From Nocardia cyriacigeorgica GUH-2 (lineage in GTDB: Bacteria > Actinomycetota > Actinomycetes > Mycobacteriales > Mycobacteriaceae): a DNA stretch of 64,000 nt. The stretch lies in contig NC_016887.1 of NCBI RefSeq assembly GCF_000284035.1, forward strand, positions 1,116,001 to 1,180,000. The letters are read 5' to 3'. This document shows, in pieces, positions 17,869 through 25,561 of the stretch (its first letter is position 1; each line of letters begins with the position of its first letter). Both the position numbers and the translations under genes were made by a program. Below the pieces are notes generated by a model. That model ran no database searches. It was not told the DNA's origin and worked only from the letters and a program-made list of their open reading frames with translations.

Positions 17869-18546
17869 TCACACCGCCGCAAGCGCAGGCGCACTACGCC
17901 ATTGCTCACCCGCGACGACCACATGATCGAGGAACCGCAGCCCGACGGTGCGCGCGGCCTCGACCAGCAGGGTGGTGGCGCGGCGGTCGTCGATGCTGGG
18001 CGAGGGATCTCCGGACGGATGATTGTGTGCGAGAGCGAAAGCGCGTCCGTCGTGGCGCAGCACCGTATTCAAGATCTCCCGCACCGGGACCGCCACCTGA
18101 TCGATCGCGCCTTCGGCCACGAATACTGGCTGGCGCAAGCGGTTACGTGCGTCGCAGACCAGCACCAGTAGCCGTTCCACCCGGGCGCCGGCGAACAGCG
18201 GCTGCGCGATTCGAGCGACATCGGCGGCGCCACGCAGGCAGGTGGCGGACGTAGTTCCCTGCCGGGCCCGATTGGCCAGGTGGAAGGCAGCGATGATCGA
18301 GGCGGCCTTCGCGGCGCCGACGCCCGAGCGCATGGCCAGTTCCTCCGGGCGCGCGACCGCCAGTCCGGCGAGGCCGCCGTGCTCGGCCAGCAGTTCGGCC
18401 GCCATTTCCAGCGCGCTTTCCCCGCGCCTGCCGTTGCGTAACAACAGGGCGAGCAGTTCTCCGTCGGTGAGGGCGGCCGGTCCGAGCGCGGCCAGCCGCT
18501 CACGCGGACGCTGACCTGTGGGCAGGTGGGCGATCGGGACCGACAT
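17869..18546 (-). CDS. radC: RadC-family JAB-domain protein
   Basis: 225 residues. The N-terminal helix-hairpin-helix-like part (RPRERLAALGPAALTDGELLALLLRNG... MRSGVGAAKAASIIAAFHLANRA) is followed by the MPN/JAB metalloprotease-like domain with HNHPSGDPSPSIDD near the C-terminus. RadC was once linked to DNA repair, but this is disputed; the family is often found in mobile regions. Two adjacent ATGs (18549 and 18546) follow AAGGGGGA; 18546 has the better spacing. Convergent with the metal importer across the 21-bp repeat array. Confidence 0.85.
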   Translation of the reverse strand: MSVPIAHLPTGQRPRERLAALGPAALTDGELLALLLRNGRRGESALEMAAELLAEHGGLAGLAVARPEELAMRSGVGAAKAASIIAAFHLANRARQGTTSATCLRGAADVARIAQPLFAGARVERLLVLVCDARNRLRQPVFVAEGAIDQVAVPVREILNTVLRHDGRAFALAHNHPSGDPSPSIDDRRATTLLVEAARTVGLRFLDHVVVAGEQWRSAPALAAV

Positions 18547-18639
18547 CATTCCCCCTTGGTGCGGCGACGTCACCGGATGTTGGACGTTCCCGCATCATGC
18601 CAGTGCCCACCGACAGGTTTCGGGCCCGCGCGCGGCGGC

Positions 18640-18837
18640 CTATCGGTCGACGACGACCAGTTCCGCTTCCGAACGCCGCGCACCGGAGGCCAGCTTCTCC
18701 AGGTGTCGCAGCTGCCGCTCATGCACCACAATGCGGCGCAGCGCTTCGTTGATGGTTGCCGCGCTGGTCGAGGTGCCCATGATGGCACCCGCCGCGGCGA
18801 GCAGTTTCTGGTCGAGATCGATCCGCACGGTCCGCAT
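18640..18837 (-). CDS. Orphan VapB-type antitoxin
   Basis: 65 residues: MRTVRIDLDQKLLAAAGAIM begins a ribbon-helix-helix-like N-terminus and TSTSAATINEALRRIVVHERQ is the usual VapB helix. Antitoxins of this family bind DNA by the N-terminus and block a PIN-domain toxin by the C-terminus. No PIN toxin follows: the next gene on this strand is radC, starting 94 nt away. It may be a solitary remnant, a regulator acting on the VapC encoded 3 kb away, or part of a decayed pair. The GC content near its 5' end is lower than average. Confidence 0.75.
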   Translation of the reverse strand: MRTVRIDLDQKLLAAAGAIMGTSTSAATINEALRRIVVHERQLRHLEKLASGARRSEAELVVVDR

Positions 18838-19028
18838 GCGTCCTCCTTCTTACATTCGCCATCTTGCGCCATGAACCGCGGGAATGTGCGGTGAATGGCG
18901 CCGCCGAGACGGCGCACACTCGGTGCGCAACGTCTGCATCTGCTGTGTGAGAGCACGAAATGTAGACAGTTTGCACAGGTGAGCGTGTGTTCGTTGTCAG
19001 TGTGCCGTGGCGGTGCTTGCATCGAAGT

Positions 19029-19913
19029 ATGTTCACCGAAGCACAGCTCTATTCGCCGGTCACCCGCACCGGTGACGGTGACGTGACGGTGCATCTGAGC
19101 GACGAGCACCCCGGCGTGCACGACCCCGAGTACCGGGCCCGGCGCAATGCCATCGCCGCGCTCGCGCTCGACTACCAGCTCGGCGGCCCCGTGCCGCGCA
19201 TCGAGTACACCGACGACGAGCAGCGGGTCTGGCAGATCGTGTCCGCCGAACTCGCTCGCAAACACCGCGCCTACGCCTGCACCGAGGTCCTCGAGGCGGC
19301 GTCGCGGCTGGCCCTGCCCACCGACCGTATCCCGCAGCTGGACGAGGTATCGGCAGCACTGCGACCTTTGACCGGATTCCGCTATGTGCCGGCCGCGGGC
19401 CTGGTGCCGCTGCGCGAGTTCTTCGGCTCCTTCGCCGACCGGATCTTCCACGCCACCCAATACATCCGCCACCACTCGGCGCCGCTCTACACCCCCGAAC
19501 CCGACGCCATTCACGAGGTGATCGGCCACGCCAACCAGATCGCCAGCCCCCGATTCGCCGCCATCTACGAAACCGTCGGTGCCGCCGTCGCCCGCTTGGA
19601 AACCCAGGAAGCGCTGAAGTTCCTCGCCGACGTCTTCTGGTTCTCGATGGAGTTCGGCGTCGTCCGGGAGCACGGCGAAATCCGTTGCTACGGCGCCGGC
19701 CTGCTCTCCTCCTACGGCGAGATCGAAGAGTTCCGCCAGGCCGAGCTCCGCCCACTCGACATCGCCGCCATGGGCACCGCCACCTACGACATCACCCACT
19801 ACCAGCCGATCCTCTACTGCGCCGAGTCGATCAGCGAGATCGAGGATGTGGTCGGCGGGTTCTTCGCGGAGATGGACGACGAGACGCCGATGCGGCTGGC
19901 GACCGCTCGCTGA
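19029..19913 (+). CDS. phhA: Phenylalanine 4-monooxygenase
   Basis: 294-residue non-haem iron, tetrahydropterin-dependent hydroxylase converting Phe to Tyr in the cytosol. The iron ligands are His162 and His167 in EPDAIHEVIGHANQI and Glu208 in FSMEFGVV, the same spacing as in characterised bacterial enzymes. The length equals that of bacterial single-domain enzymes. The ATG at 19029 begins the conserved region; an in-frame GTG/ATG further upstream lacks support. It stands alone: no pterin recycling or homogentisate genes are in the window. The upstream 190 nt, shared with the divergent antitoxin, contain no recognisable operator. Confidence 0.93.
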   Translation: MFTEAQLYSPVTRTGDGDVTVHLSDEHPGVHDPEYRARRNAIAALALDYQLGGPVPRIEYTDDEQRVWQIVSAELARKHRAYACTEVLEAASRLALPTDRIPQLDEVSAALRPLTGFRYVPAAGLVPLREFFGSFADRIFHATQYIRHHSAPLYTPEPDAIHEVIGHANQIASPRFAAIYETVGAAVARLETQEALKFLADVFWFSMEFGVVREHGEIRCYGAGLLSSYGEIEEFRQAELRPLDIAAMGTATYDITHYQPILYCAESISEIEDVVGGFFAEMDDETPMRLATAR

Positions 19914-20046
19914 CCGCGTCCCCGATCTCGGCAACGCGCTCGCCGGATAACCTTGACTGCCTATGCCGCCTCGACGCCCGTTATAACGGTGGACCGCGGT
20001 CTCACCACCTCGGCCGAAGTAGCGTATTGGCAGACGATGACGCGCA

Positions 20047-20472
20047 TCAATCGCCCTGTGTCCAGAATTGCTGAAGCCTGGCAATCGCGGTGGCTTTGTT
20101 CATGCCGGCGACCTCGGATTCGCTGAGGCCGACACGATGAATCAGCAGGTGTACCAGGTCGATCGGCAAGGATTCGGTTGGTTTTTCGGGTAGGCCGCGG
20201 GTCGGCGGCGTGCCGTCCAGGACACATCGCCAGAACTCGTCCTCGGTGACGGCGAGTTGGTCCCTGAGGATGTGCGACCAGATCGACGGGCCGTATCCGG
20301 TGCGGTCGACCGGATGCGAAATTCGCGTGCGGAGGATGCGGCCGTCGGTGAGGGTGAGTTCGTAGGTGACGTGGTGGGTGCCGGTCCGGCCGCGAGCATC
20401 GCGTACCCGTGTCCAGCTTTCGAGTTCGCAGAATTGCTCATGCCGTTTGCGGGTCGGTTCCGGCCCGGTCAT
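20047..20472 (-). CDS. Putative toxin partner of Phd-type antitoxin
   Basis: 141 residues, no signal peptide. It reads as a mixed alpha/beta protein with LTLTDGRILRTRISHPVDRTGYGPSIWSHILRDQL followed by FWRCVLDGTPPTRG and a helical C-terminus (DLVHLLIHRVGLSESEVAGMNKATAIARLQQFW). Similar small actinobacterial proteins are annotated as cytotoxic translational repressors next to prevent-host-death antitoxins (recalled, not checked). The ATG overlaps the antitoxin stop by 4 nt (ATGA), giving antitoxin-then-toxin order. No catalytic residue can be named, so toxicity is inferred from context. Confidence 0.6.
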   Translation of the reverse strand: MTGPEPTRKRHEQFCELESWTRVRDARGRTGTHHVTYELTLTDGRILRTRISHPVDRTGYGPSIWSHILRDQLAVTEDEFWRCVLDGTPPTRGLPEKPTESLPIDLVHLLIHRVGLSESEVAGMNKATAIARLQQFWTQGD

Positions 20473-20885
20473 TCGCGCGCTCCGACCAGCCAATCGCGAA
20501 GCTGGGCATCGGTGCTGAGGCTGACCAGCTGTACCAGGCCCCAGTTCTCGCGGTGGTTGGGTGCATTGCGGAGTCGGTCCTGCCAGTCTTCGGCATACTC
20601 GCGGAGCGCGAGGACGGTCTCATCGATGGCCTCGTCGAGCGTGGCGCCGTCGGCGGCGATCGGCAGCCCCGGCAGGAACACTGACCATCCATTGTTCTCG
20701 GAAACCACTTCGGCGGACGAGGGGCACAGCATCGCCAGCGCATAGCGAAGACGTTCCGCGTCCACCACGGCGGCGTAGTCGGTGTCGCGCCGAACGGTCG
20801 CGACACGACCCTCACTGGCTGCGTCCAATAGGTCCTTCAGATGGCTGCGAGCCTCGGTGTAGCTGTCGTAGTGCACGGCGGACAT
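20469..20885 (-). CDS. Phd/YefM-family antitoxin with HicB-like extension
   Basis: 138 residues. The N-terminus, YDSYTEARSHLKDLLDAASEGRVATVRRDTDYAAVVDAERLRYAL, is the Phd/YefM DNA-binding domain (residues 6-52). The C-terminal half contains NGWSVFLPGLPIAADGATLDEAIDETVLALREYAEDWQDRL, a pattern like the HicB antitoxin fold. The ATG at 20885 follows AGAGGTG; an upstream in-frame ATG at 20912 is rejected because it precedes this SD. It overlaps the downstream toxin gene. Autoregulation is expected for the family. Confidence 0.75.
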   Translation of the reverse strand: MSAVHYDSYTEARSHLKDLLDAASEGRVATVRRDTDYAAVVDAERLRYALAMLCPSSAEVVSENNGWSVFLPGLPIAADGATLDEAIDETVLALREYAEDWQDRLRNAPNHRENWGLVQLVSLSTDAQLRDWLVGARE

Positions 20886-21243
20886 GGTCACCTCTCGATC
20901 CGATGGTGACATCTTCGCTCGCGATCAGAAGTACGTCAAGTACGTCGAGTACTCGCGACGCCCGCTGGTGAGTGCGGTGATCATCATTGATCAGGCCAAG
21001 TTGTGAATCATTAAGTGCAGCAACGGTTTCGATTGGAGAATCGTCCTCCTGGGCGCCGCCCGGTCGATACCATCGTCGGTTGGGCGAGGTAATGAATCAC
21101 CTCAGGCGCCTGCTGCGGGTTGTCGCTACGTTCTTCGACAAGATCAGTCCGTGGGGGATGCCGTGGCCGCTGGCATTCGCATTGGTGTTTCCTCTGGTCA
21201 TGGCCTGCTAGCGGTGTGCAACGGATGCGTCGCGAGCGTCAGC
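20886..21243. other. Lower-GC gap with one possible small membrane ORF
   Basis: This 358-nt stretch between two toxin-antitoxin pairs is visibly richer in A/T than its surroundings (for example around 20980-21040). It holds the presumed antitoxin promoter on the minus strand and one possible 39-codon ORF. Nothing else was recognised. Confidence 0.5.
21092..21211 (+). CDS. Possible 39-residue membrane protein
   Basis: ATG at 21092, close behind a GAGGT, opens a 39-codon frame: a basic N-terminus (MNHLRRLLRVV), then WPLAFALVFPLVMAC, a short hydrophobic segment ending in Cys. Small hydrophobic peptides of this size occur as type I toxins, but no antisense RNA can be demonstrated here. It may be non-coding. 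Confidence 0.3.
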   Translation: MNHLRRLLRVVATFFDKISPWGMPWPLAFALVFPLVMAC

Positions 21244-21678
21244 TCAGTCGATACTGCCCTGCGGAACAACCCAGATATGGGGTTGTCGAGTGACGGCGGC
21301 AATGTGCTCGAAGTCTTGGTCGTAGTGGACGAGTACCGCTCCGTGGAACTCCGCAACCGCAGCGGTCAGGAGATCGACGATTCCCGCCGCGCGGTGGTGT
21401 CCGGTGCGGGCCATGAGCAGCTGCACCTCACGTGCGCGCTCGGTGATGGCCTCGTTGATCGAAAGGTTCTGGTACAGCGCGCGGCGCCGCTGCGCGATGT
21501 TGTGCAGATCTGCCAGATTCCGGCCCGAGTATCCGGCCTCCAGATCCACGGTGACACAGGTGGCGGCCGCACGGTCGGCGACCAGCGCAGCGATCACGGA
21601 TCGTACCGATTCGTGCTTGATTCGCGCGGCAGCGGAGGTGTCCACCAAGTGGAGTCGAAGCGGAACCGCAGTCCTCAA
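21244..21678 (-). CDS. vapC: VapC-family PIN-domain toxin
   Basis: 144 residues. PIN-domain acidic positions are visible: Asp13 in LVDTSAAAR, an Asp/Glu in VTVDLEAGYSGRN, Asp in GIVDLLTAAVAE and Asp in VHYDQDFEHIA. These bind Mg and cut tRNA or rRNA in the known VapC enzymes. Its ATG overlaps the VapB stop by 4 nt. It lies just downstream of the sdhB terminator region, where I recall a VapBC pair (VapBC44) beside sdhB in M. tuberculosis; orthology is not established. Confidence 0.88.
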   Translation of the reverse strand: MRTAVPLRLHLVDTSAAARIKHESVRSVIAALVADRAAATCVTVDLEAGYSGRNLADLHNIAQRRRALYQNLSINEAITERAREVQLLMARTGHHRAAGIVDLLTAAVAEFHGAVLVHYDQDFEHIAAVTRQPHIWVVPQGSID

Positions 21679-21893
21679 CGGCGAGCCTGCCGCATGATCT
21701 CCCGGTCATCGATATCGGGTCCGACTCCGAAGCCGTATGGATCGTTCAGCACGGCTTCGATTCGCCGTCCGCGCTCGGCAACGAACCGCAGCGCTGCGTT
21801 GACCGTCTCCTTCTTCGTCGTTGTGCCGAGCTCTCGGGCGGCGCGCTCCAGGGCATCGTCATCTACATCGATCATGGTTTTCATGGATCCCAC
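21675..21893 (-). CDS. vapB: VapB-family antitoxin
   Basis: 72 residues with an N-terminal ribbon-helix-helix (MKTMIDVDDDALERAARELGTTTKKETVNAALRFVAE) and a C-terminal toxin-wrapping tail (DPYGFGVGPDIDDREIMRQARR). GTG at 21893 follows a GGAG at 7 nt; ATG at 21884 is an alternative giving 69 residues. Overlapping inverted repeats lie directly upstream and fit autoregulation by the VapBC complex. Confidence 0.88.
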   Translation of the reverse strand: MGSMKTMIDVDDDALERAARELGTTTKKETVNAALRFVAERGRRIEAVLNDPYGFGVGPDIDDREIMRQARR

Positions 21894-21935
21894 GATATGT
21901 CTCCAGATGTTGTAGCAGATATATCGTTAGATATC
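21892..21935. promoter_or_regulatory. Inverted repeats at the vapBC promoter
   Basis: ACGATAT (21892-21898) pairs with ATATCGT (21921-21927), and GATAT (21918-21922) with ATATC (21931-21935). They flank the vapB start and promoter; VapBC complexes bind such palindromes in known systems. Binding here is inferred. Confidence 0.5.
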
Positions 21936-22015
21936 CGAGACCCTGTGGGCTGCGGATGGGGTCCGGTTTCCGCAGGGTGCGGCGCCGCTCGGGAGGCGGA
22001 ATACCCAGCGAACGG

Positions 22016-22052
22016 CGAAGGCCGCCTTCCCGGTCGGGGAAGGCGGCCTTCG
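22016..22052 (-). terminator. Terminator of the sdh operon
   Basis: A perfect 16-bp stem, CGAAGGCCGCCTTCCC with GGGAAGGCGGCCTTCG, around a 5-nt loop, 37 nt past the sdhB stop on the minus strand. A U tract is absent, as is common in high-GC actinobacteria. Confidence 0.8.
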
Positions 22053-22088
22053 TGAATCTTCCAGCGGATCCGGTGGGATCCGAAAACC

Positions 22089-22862
22089 TCAGCGCGCGAA
22101 CAGTAGTGCCCGCTTGACTTCCTGGATGGCCTTGGTGACCTCGATGCCGCGGGGGCAGGCGTCGGTGCAGTTGAAGGTGGTGCGGCAGCGCCAGACGCCT
22201 TCGACGTCGTTGAGGATGTCGAGGCGTTCGCGGGCGCCTTCGTCGCGGCTGTCGAAGATGAAGCGGTGGGCGTTCACGATCGCGGCCGGGCCGAAGTAGC
22301 TGCCGTCGCTCCAGTACACGGGGCAGGAGGTGGTGCAGCAGGCGCACAGGATGCACTTGGTGGTGTCGTCGAACCGGGCGCGGTCGGCCTGGCTCTGGAT
22401 ACGTTCCTTGGTGGGCTCGTTACCCGAGGTGATCAGGTACGGCTTCACGGCGCGGAAGGCGTCGAAGAACGGCTCCATGTCGACGACGAGGTCCTTCTCC
22501 ACGGGCAGGCCGCGGATGGGCTCGACGCTGACGGTGATGGACTTGCCGTTCTTGGGCAGCATGTCCTTCATCAGCACCTTGCAGGCCAGCCGGTTCACAC
22601 CGTTGATCCGCATGGCGTCGGAACCGCACACACCGTGGGCGCAGGAACGCCGGAAGGTGAGGGTGCCGTCCAGGTAGGACTTGATGTAGATGAGCACGTT
22701 CAGGAAGCGGTCGGTCGGCAGGACCGGCACCTGGAACGACTCCCAGTGCGCGCCCTTGTCGTCCTCCGGGTTGAACCGGGCCACCTTCACGGTGATCATG
22801 ACCGAGCCCTCGGGAACGGGAGCCGGCTTCTGCGAAGAGGGTGCTTCGGCAACAGCAGTCAT
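22089..22862 (-). CDS. sdhB: Succinate dehydrogenase iron-sulfur subunit
   Basis: 257 residues carrying three Fe-S clusters: CAHGVCGSDAMRINGVNRLAC for 2Fe-2S (from Cys74), CILCACCTTSCP for 4Fe-4S and CRTTFNCTDACPRGIE for 3Fe-4S. It passes electrons from SdhA to the membrane quinone site. Its ATG overlaps the sdhA stop by 1 nt. The N-terminus is about 20 residues longer than the minimal family core. Confidence 0.96.
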   Translation of the reverse strand: MTAVAEAPSSQKPAPVPEGSVMITVKVARFNPEDDKGAHWESFQVPVLPTDRFLNVLIYIKSYLDGTLTFRRSCAHGVCGSDAMRINGVNRLACKVLMKDMLPKNGKSITVSVEPIRGLPVEKDLVVDMEPFFDAFRAVKPYLITSGNEPTKERIQSQADRARFDDTTKCILCACCTTSCPVYWSDGSYFGPAAIVNAHRFIFDSRDEGARERLDILNDVEGVWRCRTTFNCTDACPRGIEVTKAIQEVKRALLFAR

Positions 22863-24628
22863 CAGTACTTACGCTCCATCGGCTCGTAACGGGTCTGCAC
22901 CACCGGCTTGAAGTCGAGGCGGATATCGGACAGCAGGTCCGTGCCCTCCTTGTAGGCCATGGTGTGGCGCATGAAGTTCACGTCGTCGCGATCCGGGTAG
23001 TCCTCGCGGGCGTGACCGCCGCGCGATTCCTTGCGGTTGAGCGCGCCGACGACGGTGACCTCTGCCAGCTCCAGCAGGAAGCCCAGCTCCACGGCCTCGA
23101 GCAGATCGCTGTTGTAGCGCTTGCCCTTGTCCTGCACCGTGATCCGCGAATACCGCTCCTTGAGCGCGTGGATATCGGTGAGGGCCTGCTTGAGCGTGTC
23201 CTCGGTGCGGAACACCGACGCGTTGTTGTCCATCGACCGCTGCAGTTCGGTGCGGATGTCGGCCACGCGCTCGTTGCCGTGGTCGGACAGGATCAGCGCC
23301 AGCCAGTCCTGCACCATCTGCGCCGGGTTCTCCGGCATGTCGACGAACTCGGTGCGCTCGGCGTACTCCGCGGCGGCGATGCCGGCGCGACGGCCGAAGA
23401 CGTTGATGTCGAGCAGCGAGTTGGTGCCGAGACGGTTGGCGCCGTGCACCGACACGCAGGCGCATTCGCCGGCGGCGTAGAGGCCGGGAACGATGTCGGT
23501 GTTGTTGCGCAGCACCTCGCCGCGGATCCGGGTCGGGATACCGCCCATCACGTAGTGGCAGGTCGGGAACACCGGCACCAGTTCCTTCACCGGGTCCACA
23601 CCGAGGTAGGTGCGGGAGAACTCGGTGATGTCGGGCAGCTTCTCCTCGAGCACGTCCTCGCCGAGGTGGGTCACGTCGATGTAGACGTAATCCTTGTTCG
23701 GTCCGGCGCCACGGCCTTCGAGCACCTCGAGCACCATCGAGCGGGCGACGATGTCGCGGGGCGCGAGGTCCTTGATGGTGGGGGCATAGCGTTCCATGAA
23801 GCGCTCGCCGTCGGCGTTGCGCAGGATGCCGCCCTCACCGCGGACCGCCTCGGAGATGAGGATGCCCAGGCCGGCCAGGCCTGTCGGGTGGAACTGGTGG
23901 AATTCCATGTCCTCGAGCGGCAGGCCCTTGCGGAACACGATGGCCATACCGTCACCGGTCAGCGTGTGCGCGTTCGAGGTGGTCTTGTACATCCGGCCCG
24001 AGCCGCCGGTGGCGAACACGATCGACTTGGCGTGGAAGACGTGCAGGTCGCCGGTGGCGAGCTCGTAGGCGACGATGCCGGTGGCGACCGGACCGCGCTC
24101 GGTCTCGGTGAGCACCAGGTCGAGGGCGTAGAACTCGTTGAAGAACTCGACGTCGTGCTTGACGCAGTTCTGGTACAGCGTCTGCAGGATCATGTGACCG
24201 GTGCGGTCGGCGGCGTAGCAGGCTCGGCGGACCGGGGCCTTACCGTGATCGCGGGTGTGGCCACCGAAGCGGCGCTGGTCGATCTTGCCCTCGGGGGTGC
24301 GGTTGAACGGCAGACCCATCTTCTCCAGGTCGAGCACCGCGTCGATGGCCTCCTTGGCCATGATCTCGGCGGCGTCCTGGTCGACGATGTAGTCACCACC
24401 CTTGACGGTGTCGAAGGTGTGCCACTCCCAGTTGTCCTCTTCGACGTTGGCCAGCGCCGCGCACATGCCGCCCTGCGCCGCGCCGGTGTGGCTGCGGGTG
24501 GGGTACAGCTTGGTCAGCACCGCGGTGCGCGCCCGGGGCCCGGCCTCGATCGCCGCACGCATACCCGCGCCACCGGCGCCGACGATGACGACGTCGTAGC
24601 GGTGCTCCTGAATCCGGGATTCACTCAT
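22862..24628 (-). CDS. sdhA: Succinate dehydrogenase flavoprotein subunit
   Basis: 588 residues. The N-terminal Rossmann motif VVIVGAGGAGMRAAIEA binds FAD; RSHTGAAQGGM contains the His that carries covalent FAD; HQFHPTGL and the catalytic Arg region (GHTRDHGKAPVRR) belong to the active site; AGECACVSVHGANRLGTNSLLD closes the FAD domain. It oxidises succinate to fumarate on the cytosolic face. The start follows GGCCACCTCCG on the plus strand, that is, CGGAGGTGGCC ahead of the ATG, a weak but usable SD. Confidence 0.97.
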   Translation of the reverse strand: MSESRIQEHRYDVVIVGAGGAGMRAAIEAGPRARTAVLTKLYPTRSHTGAAQGGMCAALANVEEDNWEWHTFDTVKGGDYIVDQDAAEIMAKEAIDAVLDLEKMGLPFNRTPEGKIDQRRFGGHTRDHGKAPVRRACYAADRTGHMILQTLYQNCVKHDVEFFNEFYALDLVLTETERGPVATGIVAYELATGDLHVFHAKSIVFATGGSGRMYKTTSNAHTLTGDGMAIVFRKGLPLEDMEFHQFHPTGLAGLGILISEAVRGEGGILRNADGERFMERYAPTIKDLAPRDIVARSMVLEVLEGRGAGPNKDYVYIDVTHLGEDVLEEKLPDITEFSRTYLGVDPVKELVPVFPTCHYVMGGIPTRIRGEVLRNNTDIVPGLYAAGECACVSVHGANRLGTNSLLDINVFGRRAGIAAAEYAERTEFVDMPENPAQMVQDWLALILSDHGNERVADIRTELQRSMDNNASVFRTEDTLKQALTDIHALKERYSRITVQDKGKRYNSDLLEAVELGFLLELAEVTVVGALNRKESRGGHAREDYPDRDDVNFMRHTMAYKEGTDLLSDIRLDFKPVVQTRYEPMERKY

Positions 24629-24644
24629 CGGAGGTGGCCTGTTC

Positions 24645-25076
24645 CTAACTGATGTTGGGGTCGAAGGTGAAGATGACGTAGGTGCCGACGCCCATGACCA
24701 GGATCATCGACAGCACCAGCAGCGTGTTCAGCCAGAAGCGGGTCGAGTCCTTGCGGGAGTAGTCCGCGATCACGGTGCGCAGCCCGTTGCCGCCGTGCAG
24801 CTGGGCCAGCCACAGCATGGCCAGGTCCCAGATCTGCCAGAACGGGCTGGACCAGCGGCCGGCCACGAACGCGAAGTTCAGTCGCTTCACGCCGCCGTCG
24901 AGCAGCAGCATGATCGACATGTGGCCGATCACGAGCACGATCAGGGCCAGGCCGGAGAAGCGCATGAACAGCCACGCGTACTTCTCGAAGTTGCTGTTGG
25001 CGCGAGCGCGCGGGGAGCGGGGCAGATCCAGGCTCGCCGGGCGGTCGTAAGACTTGCCGAGTACAGGTGCGCTCAT
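24645..25076 (-). CDS. sdhD: Succinate dehydrogenase membrane anchor subunit
   Basis: 143 residues with three membrane helices: about residues 36-56 (LFMRFSGLALIVLVIGHMSIM), the middle region (DLAMLWLAQLHGGNGLRTVI) and 117-137 (NTLLVLSMILVMGVGTYVIF). His residues in GHMSIM and QLHGG are candidates for haem or quinone contact. Its ATG overlaps the stop of a 27-codon ORF, so translation may be coupled to it. Confidence 0.9.
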   Translation of the reverse strand: MSAPVLGKSYDRPASLDLPRSPRARANSNFEKYAWLFMRFSGLALIVLVIGHMSIMLLLDGGVKRLNFAFVAGRWSSPFWQIWDLAMLWLAQLHGGNGLRTVIADYSRKDSTRFWLNTLLVLSMILVMGVGTYVIFTFDPNIS

Positions 25077-25156
25077 GCCAGTACCTCGCTGGCGCTCGGC
25101 ACCGACATGACCGCAATGGCGGCTGTGTTCATGATTCGCTCGCTTCGCTCACTCAT
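25073..25156 (-). CDS. 27-codon ORF between sdhC and sdhD
   Basis: ATG at 25156, 6 nt after the sdhC stop, opens a frame beginning MSERSERIMNTAAIAVMSVP and ending SASEVLA. Its TGA overlaps the sdhD ATG (ATGA). It is either a translated coupling leader or a remnant of an inserted repeat: the 5' part (GAGCGAAGCGAGCGAAT) is a near-palindromic sequence of a type I associate with dispersed repeats in Nocardia and Rhodococcus (recollection). No SD beyond the upstream sdhC coding sequence is evident. A product need not be stable. Confidence 0.45.
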   Translation of the reverse strand: MSERSERIMNTAAIAVMSVPSASEVLA

Positions 25157-25162
25157 GGGTTA

Positions 25163-25561
25163 TCAGTGCTCCGTGAACAGTAGGTAGAACATCCGACCGA
25201 CAGCGGGCACGAGTAGCACGACCAGCAGGCCGAGGATGCCCCAGAGCATCTGGCGCTGGTAGCGCGGGCCCTTGGACCAGAAGTCCACCAGGATCACTCG
25301 CACACCGTTGAGCGCGTGGAACAGTACGCAGAAGACCAGGCCCATCTCCATGAGCGCGACGATCGGGGTCTTGTAGGTCTCGATCGCGTCGTCGTAGGTG
25401 GCGGGACTGACGCGCACCAGGGCGGTGTCCAGGACGTGCACGAAGAGGAAGAAAAAGACGGTCACGCCGGTGATCCGGTGCAGCGCCCAGGACCACATTC
25501 CGGGGTCGCCTCGGTACAGCGTCTTCCGCTTCGGCTGAGCCGGAGCTTCTATCGTGGTCAT
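25163..25561 (-). CDS. sdhC: Succinate dehydrogenase cytochrome b-556 subunit
   Basis: 132 residues with three membrane helices. The family signature RGDPGMWSWALHRITGVTVFFFLFVHVLDT is at residues 18-47 and LFHALNGVRVILVDF provides the haem-ligand His. The ATG at 25561 follows GGAGG at 10 nt; in-frame codons further upstream lack support. First gene of the sdhC-sdhD-sdhA-sdhB operon, divergent from cdd across a 311-nt gap. Confidence 0.94.
   Translation of the reverse strand: MTTIEAPAQPKRKTLYRGDPGMWSWALHRITGVTVFFFLFVHVLDTALVRVSPATYDDAIETYKTPIVALMEMGLVFCVLFHALNGVRVILVDFWSKGPRYQRQMLWGILGLLVVLLVPAVGRMFYLLFTEH

Noticed and set aside
16404..17924. Minus-strand 506-codon frame with RRLGA heptad repeats
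   Set aside because: The heptads come from the 21-bp DNA repeats and the rest is antisense to the ABC genes.
22841..24652. 603-codon plus-strand frame opposite sdhA
   Set aside because: Exact antisense of sdhA, with no start signal or domain.
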